Below are positions 6,278-8,924 of a stretch of 8,924 bases of DNA, in pieces. This stretch comes from Gammaproteobacteria bacterium (GTDB lineage Bacteria; Pseudomonadota; Gammaproteobacteria; UBA4575): the NCBI GenBank assembly GCA_027297825.1, contig JAPUHH010000210.1, positions 1 to 8,924 of the forward strand, given 5' to 3'. Both the position numbers and the translations under genes were made by a program. Within the stretch, counting starts at the first letter, position 1. Every line of letters starts with the position of its first letter. The notes under the pieces are model-generated. The model saw only the letters and a list, made by a program, of their open reading frames with translations, was not told where the DNA came from and searched no databases.

Positions 6278-7492
6278 TTAATCGATCGGTTGTGTTGGAG
6301 GAGGATTAATACCTTTAACCTCACCCTGCTTCAACCAATCAGACATTAAACCTGTAGGCGGTTCGCCTCTCGGTGCGGTATCCCACTCCTTACTGGTGCC
6401 CATGGGCCAGGATTCATGATTAAATGTAACTTCACGAACTTCAATGTGATCTTTCGTAACATTTAATACGGTTAAATCATCCGCCATGGTCAAGGGACCA
6501 TCATAGGTCTTGCGCACACCTTCGAATATTTCCAACTCAATGTCACGGTGATTCCAGTAGTGATAGGCGACCGCCATGCGTGGTTCTACCATGGACATCA
6601 GCTTCCCAAAACCTGCAGGAGGTGTATGAATCACTGTTGTCACCCAATACGCTAATTTATAAGGAAACCCGGCGATACTCATCCACTGTTCGGGGGTAAA
6701 GAAGCACTCATGCACCACCACATCAGCACCTTTGGCTTCCTTGGCAAACCATTTGTTTGGCACACTGTCTCCACCAAACACAAAACTCAGGTCGTTCCAG
6801 TCCAGGCGAAAGCTCACCGCACCATCACGAATATGGATGGCCGGAAACGTTTTAACCTTCACACCGTTCTTGTCGTAAATGACGGCAGTCTTGGAAAAAT
6901 CAAATTCATGCGCAACAATTTCACCACCTGCATTCGGTAGAGTACCTGCACGCGATGTAACATCCCACGCCCAGGCTTCACGGATGTGATCAATATGAAC
7001 TTTAGTCCCCAATTCTGGGCTTGAGCCTGATGGACCGTAAACATGTAAGGGTTTATAACGACCACCCAACCAACCACCAACCCACAATGCGGCAACATCG
7101 CCGACATGATCGGTATGGAGGTGACTGGCAAACACCTTGTCTAACTTTGCATAATCGACCTCGAGGCCGGCAAGCCGATCGGTGGCGCCGGTACCCAAGT
7201 CAAACAGAAAAGAATCACCGTTGCCAAGCTCAACTAGAAAGGAGGCCGCAACATTACTGGGTGATTGATTCGGCATGCCTGTACCCAGTGCGGTAATACG
7301 CATTTCATCCTTGGCTAGCCTCTCGGTATTGGGGAAATAGGTCCGGGGATATTTATTATCTTTAATTTCTTGAGGAATGCGCCCAAATGGTACGTTGATG
7401 CCATCGACCGTATCCGGTTTTGCGATTAATGAGGAAAGAAAAAATATCGATAAACAAGCTGTACTGAGAAGAATTGTGATTATTCTAATCAT
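6278..7492 (-). CDS. Exported metallo-beta-lactamase-fold hydrolase, GntH-like
   Basis: The 404-residue product begins with a signal peptide (MIRIITILLSTACLSIFFLSSLIA, shown by a hydrophobic core at about 4-24 and a likely cut before KPD), so it should act in the periplasm or outside. The MBL-fold metal site is clear: SHLHTDHVGD (123-132; H124, H126, D128, H129), an AIH at 218-220, FGGDS with D242, and AYHYW with H311. Layout and the GGDS strand recall the RNase Z-like/arylsulfatase-like branch. The long extracytoplasmic form matches what databases call 'guanitoxin biosynthesis MBL fold metallo-hydrolase GntH'. That is a family label from memory, and its substrate is not shown here. A GTG at 7504 would lie within the ribosome-binding site; GGAGG (7498-7502) is 5 nt from ATG 7492, which I take as the start. 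It is a single-gene unit with a TACAAT hexamer at 7540-7535 as a weak promoter candidate, and converges on purC at the shared terminator. Confidence 0.88.
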   Translation of the reverse strand: MIRIITILLSTACLSIFFLSSLIAKPDTVDGINVPFGRIPQEIKDNKYPRTYFPNTERLAKDEMRITALGTGMPNQSPSNVAASFLVELGNGDSFLFDLGTGATDRLAGLEVDYAKLDKVFASHLHTDHVGDVAALWVGGWLGGRYKPLHVYGPSGSSPELGTKVHIDHIREAWAWDVTSRAGTLPNAGGEIVAHEFDFSKTAVIYDKNGVKVKTFPAIHIRDGAVSFRLDWNDLSFVFGGDSVPNKWFAKEAKGADVVVHECFFTPEQWMSIAGFPYKLAYWVTTVIHTPPAGFGKLMSMVEPRMAVAYHYWNHRDIELEIFEGVRKTYDGPLTMADDLTVLNVTKDHIEVREVTFNHESWPMGTSKEWDTAPRGEPPTGLMSDWLKQGEVKGINPPPTQPID

Positions 7493-7497
7493 AATGA

Positions 7498-7502
7498 CCT
7501 CC
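7498..7502 (-). promoter_or_regulatory. Ribosome-binding site deciding the hydrolase start
   Basis: A strong GGAGG on the minus strand sits 5 nt before ATG 7492. The in-frame GTG at 7504 overlaps it, so initiation there is unlikely. Confidence 0.8.
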
Positions 7503-7632
7503 ACTATGAATTGATTCTTGTTAGGCCAGATTGAATTGTACTACCAATTAATTTTTAACGTGTTCGTGCATGCTTTATATCAGCACATTCCTAAAATATG
7601 TCTAATTATTACTATATTGAGCGAAGCATTGT

Positions 7633-7664
7633 GAATGTCCGCTTTGGGTCGTTAGCAGACATTC
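7633..7664. repeat. Palindromic repeat, copy 1, downstream of the GNAT gene
   Basis: GAATGTCCGCT (7633-7643) pairs with AGCAGACATTC (7654-7664) around the loop TTGGGTCGTT, with one C-A mismatch. It matches copy 2 at 8263-8294 in 28 of 32 positions, in the same orientation, including an identical 13-bp TTGGGTCGTTAGC. The two copies bracket the GNAT gene. Confidence 0.75.
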
Positions 7665-7670
7665 AATGTC

Positions 7671-7721
7671 TGAACTAATGGATTACATCCTATTTGATTG
7701 ATTAGTCATATGCTTTTACAG
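7671..7721. repeat. Direct repeat A, copy 1, overlapping the GNAT 3' end
   Basis: The first 30 bases (7671-7700) match 8212-8241 in about 25 positions (shared TGAAC, TACATC, ATTTGA), and TTTTACAG recurs after a 9-base difference in length. Copy 1 covers the last codons and stop of the GNAT gene, so it is partly coding on the minus strand. Confidence 0.6.
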
Positions 7722-8188
7722 CTTTCATTTAGCCACAAATCCTTTGCTAATCTAATAGCCGTCTCTTTTCCATCATAGTATTGATGTATGCGCTGAATAT
7801 TTTTGTACCCTAGTTTTTGATAAAACTTTCGCCCTGTCTCATTTTTAAGTCGAGTTTCAAGATAAATGATTCCTATTCCACTCACTAACGCTGTTTTTTC
7901 TACCCATGCGATGAGCTTCGTACCAACTCCTTTACGCTGATAATCTGGATCTACACCGAATAAGTCTAAATGAGCTTCATTCTCTAAATAACCCATTACC
8001 ACAAATCCAACCACATGATTTCCTTCTACCGCAACTACAACATTCGTATTTTTATCTTTGATTTTTTTTATAATACGTTGTGGCGTCCACGACCATCCTA
8101 ATTCGTACTCAATAATAGTACGCGATAGATGACCTATATGAGTTGCGTCTCTAATCTTTGCCTGCCGAAGATCATATTCTATTTGCAT
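7706..8188 (-). CDS. GNAT-family (RimI-like) N-acetyltransferase
   Basis: This 160-residue GCN5-related acetyltransferase would transfer acetyl from acetyl-CoA to an unknown amine. It begins with the usual YDLRQAKIRDATHI lead (5-18). The AVEGNHVVGFVVMGYL strands (53-68) follow, then motif A with the pyrophosphate-binding loop DLFGVDPDYQRKGVGTKLI (75-93; QRKGVG 84-89), and motif B with YLETRLKN and GRKFYQKLGYKN (109-130). All core motifs are intact. A TTG at 8218 would extend it by ten residues, but it has no ribosome-binding site and lies in a repeat. ATG 8188 has AGGG about 11 nt upstream and gives a normal domain start. It is a single gene; its 3' end and its upstream region carry related direct repeats, and palindromes lie beyond both, suggesting that the gene moved or was duplicated as a unit. 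The substrate cannot be told from the sequence. Confidence 0.88.
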   Translation of the reverse strand: MQIEYDLRQAKIRDATHIGHLSRTIIEYELGWSWTPQRIIKKIKDKNTNVVVAVEGNHVVGFVVMGYLENEAHLDLFGVDPDYQRKGVGTKLIAWVEKTALVSGIGIIYLETRLKNETGRKFYQKLGYKNIQRIHQYYDGKETAIRLAKDLWLNESCKSI

Positions 8189-8211
8189 AGGAAAATATGC
8201 CCTATTATGTT

Positions 8212-8252
8212 TGAACAAATGGACTACATCTCATTTGAGTGAGTTTTTACAG
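8212..8252. repeat. Direct repeat A, copy 2, upstream of the GNAT gene
   Basis: This is the counterpart of 7671-7721, in the same orientation and shorter by about 9 bases near the end. In minus-strand terms it looks like the tail of a lost GNAT-like gene end lying immediately before the present gene. Confidence 0.6.
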
Positions 8253-8262
8253 TCTATCATTT

Positions 8263-8294
8263 GAACGTCCGCGTTGGGTCGTTAGCGGGCATTC
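8263..8294. repeat. Palindromic repeat, copy 2, upstream of the GNAT gene
   Basis: GAACGTCCGC (8263-8272) pairs with GCGGGCATTC (8285-8294), with one mismatch and one T-G wobble. The pairing extends by TT/AA at 8261-8262 and 8295-8296. The loop holds the same TTGGGTCGTTA as copy 1. Confidence 0.75.
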
Positions 8295-8331
8295 AATTTA
8301 TTTCTTCCTCCACTACCAAAGCACCTCGTTA

Positions 8332-8425
8332 AGGCAAATTACCCTAAATTTTATAGAAATTTAGTGGGCATCAATTTCCCTTAGAAAAATTGCCTGAATC
8401 ATGAATTGTGAAGTAGCCCACAATT
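8332..8425. repeat. Cluster of inverted repeats able to form nested and tandem hairpins
   Basis: The inner stem is CTAAATTT (8344-8351) with AAATTTAG (8357-8364) around TATAG. An outer stem pairs AGGCAAATT (8332-8340) with AATTGCCT (8388-8395), with one bulged A. A second hairpin pairs AATTGTG (8404-8410) with CACAATT (8419-8425). GTGGGC (8364-8369) is also complementary to GCCCAC (8416-8421), offering an alternative fold. No T-run follows, so this is not a standard terminator. It may be a degraded mobile repeat or a structured leader. Confidence 0.5.
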
Positions 8426-8488
8426 AAGAATAAAAAATCCACTTACCGTAGCTATATCCATCGATATTAACTTGCACTAATTTGTACA

Positions 8489-8501
8489 TTGTAAATTACA
8501 A
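8489..8501. promoter_or_regulatory. Candidate operator palindrome upstream of the DUF1097 gene
   Basis: TTGTAAATTACAA is a perfect 6-1-6 palindrome, with a further TTTGTA half-site at 8481-8486, so three related half-sites sit within 23 bp. It lies about 88 bp before ATG 8589, a position and form typical of a dimeric repressor site. TTGCAC at 8472-8477 could be a -35, but the matching -10 is poor. The binding protein is unknown. Confidence 0.35.
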
Positions 8502-8574
8502 ATAGGGATAGGCTTAGTGGTAAGGCTGAGTCAAAAATCAACTAAAAATAAAGATAATAAATTTCACAGCGGAT

Positions 8575-8580
8575 AGGAGG
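8575..8580 (+). promoter_or_regulatory. Ribosome-binding site of the DUF1097 gene
   Basis: A perfect AGGAGG sits 8 nt before ATG 8589. The in-frame TTG at 8583 is only 2 nt away and is unlikely to be used. Confidence 0.8.
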
Positions 8581-8588
8581 AATTGATC

Positions 8589-8906
8589 ATGACAAGTCAT
8601 GTAGCATTATCAGTCAGCATAGGTGTTCTAGGCGGTATCGCGGCAGCATTATGCCTTGGGCCTTTATCTGGGATCGTTTTAATTTGGGCTGTATTCATTA
8701 CATGGGCATGTTTTTTTGCCACTGGCGGTGATGGAAAAGCATTACAAAATACTATTGTTTGTAGCATTCTCGGAGCGGTTCTTGCCTGGATTGCATTGCT
8801 AATCATTCTTGGAATTCCATTGGACCGTTTATTGACCTTACCCATTTGGGCAGGAATTGTTATTGGTGCAACCGTTTACGTCATGTGTCGATTAGCGCAA
8901 ATCTAA
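8589..8906 (+). CDS. DUF1097 (YcdZ-like) membrane protein, frame interrupted by TAA
   Basis: The open frame encodes 105 residues with hydrophobic segments at about 5-25, 27-44, 54-75 and 82-100. The GPLSGIVLIWAVFITWACFFATGGDGKAL stretch (given here in parts: GPLSGIVLIWAV 24-35, then WACFFATGGDGKAL 39-52) resembles DUF1097 proteins such as E. coli YcdZ (about 160 residues), whose function is poorly known. The frame stops at TAA 8904-8906 after VMCRLAQI. Read past the stop, the frame continues AFSTLP to the window edge, which lines up with the LLSFVP that follows a similar MCIQAKQ stretch in YcdZ. The stop therefore falls in mid-domain and the gene may be broken by a single nonsense change, or may be a shorter variant. 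The strong AGGAGG and intact upstream region argue that initiation was functional. Everything beyond 8924 is unseen. Confidence 0.75.
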   Translation: MTSHVALSVSIGVLGGIAAALCLGPLSGIVLIWAVFITWACFFATGGDGKALQNTIVCSILGAVLAWIALLIILGIPLDRLLTLPIWAGIVIGATVYVMCRLAQI

Positions 8907-8924
8907 GCCTTTTCCACGCTTCCA

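Larger units (their letters stand above)
8297..8588. other. Gene-free region between the GNAT repeats and the DUF1097 gene
   Basis: About 290 bp hold no open frame with coding character and no tRNA. The notable content is a cluster of inverted repeats (8332-8425), a 13-bp palindrome (8489-8501) and the ribosome-binding site at 8575-8580. A GATAAT at 8553-8558 could be a -10 for the downstream gene, but no convincing -35 accompanies it. Confidence 0.6.

Noticed and set aside
7021..7296. Open frame on the plus strand opposite the MBL hydrolase, and other antisense frames inside purK, purE, spmAB and the DUF1097 gene
   Set aside because: All lie opposite or out of frame with clearly conserved genes, lack ribosome-binding sites and have shadow-like composition.
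6278..7492. Lipoprotein signal in the hydrolase (cysteine at residue 13)
   Set aside because: The residues before the cysteine (LSTA) do not fit a good lipobox and the hydrophobic core continues after it; an ordinary signal peptide fits better.
7633..8294. Integron attC-like sites flanking a GNAT cassette
   Set aside because: The GTTAGCA and GTTAGCG cores do not fit the GTTRRRY consensus, no matching RYYYAAC partner is placed correctly, and no integrase is present in the window.
7633..8294. CRISPR array
   Set aside because: There are only two palindromic copies, about 600 bp apart with a gene between them; there is no regular spacer spacing and no cas gene.

Overview
The window looks like a chromosomal stretch of a moderately AT-rich Gram-negative bacterium, most likely a gammaproteobacterium. 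The evidence is the set of families: a fused SpmA/SpmB membrane protein, class I PurE followed by PurK, a YhdH/AcuI-type reductase, a TlpA-like thioredoxin and a GntH-like exported metallo-hydrolase. Short palindromic intergenic repeats are also present. The lineage is inferred from family content only; no rRNA or other decisive marker is present.

Layout. (1) 47-1610, plus strand: a small three-helix membrane protein, then a 409-residue SpmA-SpmB fusion. (2) 1611-1975: no intact gene, but a possible frameshifted remnant of a small protein. (3) 5190 down to 1976, minus strand: a compact four-gene run purE-purK-acuI/yhdH-thioredoxin, with a 2-nt gap, a 38-nt gap and an 8-bp overlap. (4) 5298-6182, plus strand: purC, divergent from purE across about 107 bp holding a self-complementary ATTATAAT that could serve as -10 for both directions. 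(5) A terminator hairpin at 6233-6254 separates purC from a convergent exported metallo-beta-lactamase-fold hydrolase (7492-6278, minus). (6) A GNAT acetyltransferase (8188-7706, minus) is bracketed by two kinds of direct repeat. (7) A structured noncoding stretch (8332-8503) leads to a DUF1097-type membrane protein whose frame is interrupted by a TAA just before the window ends.

How the genes work together. PurE, PurK and PurC catalyse consecutive steps of de novo IMP synthesis: AIR to N5-CAIR (PurK), N5-CAIR to CAIR (PurE), CAIR plus aspartate to SAICAR (PurC). Their divergent arrangement would allow joint control. The reductase and the membrane-tethered thioredoxin ride behind purEK and overlap each other, which suggests co-expression rather than a known shared pathway.

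Most of the window is ordinary housekeeping DNA, and I see no convincing new multi-gene system. The best leads are the repeat-bracketed GNAT gene, the interrupted DUF1097 frame, and the secreted GntH-like hydrolase standing without other guanitoxin-type genes. Five database-style upstream starts (GTG or TTG) for purE, purC, the hydrolase, the GNAT and the DUF1097 gene look wrong from their ribosome-binding sites or domain starts, and I give the corrected ones.
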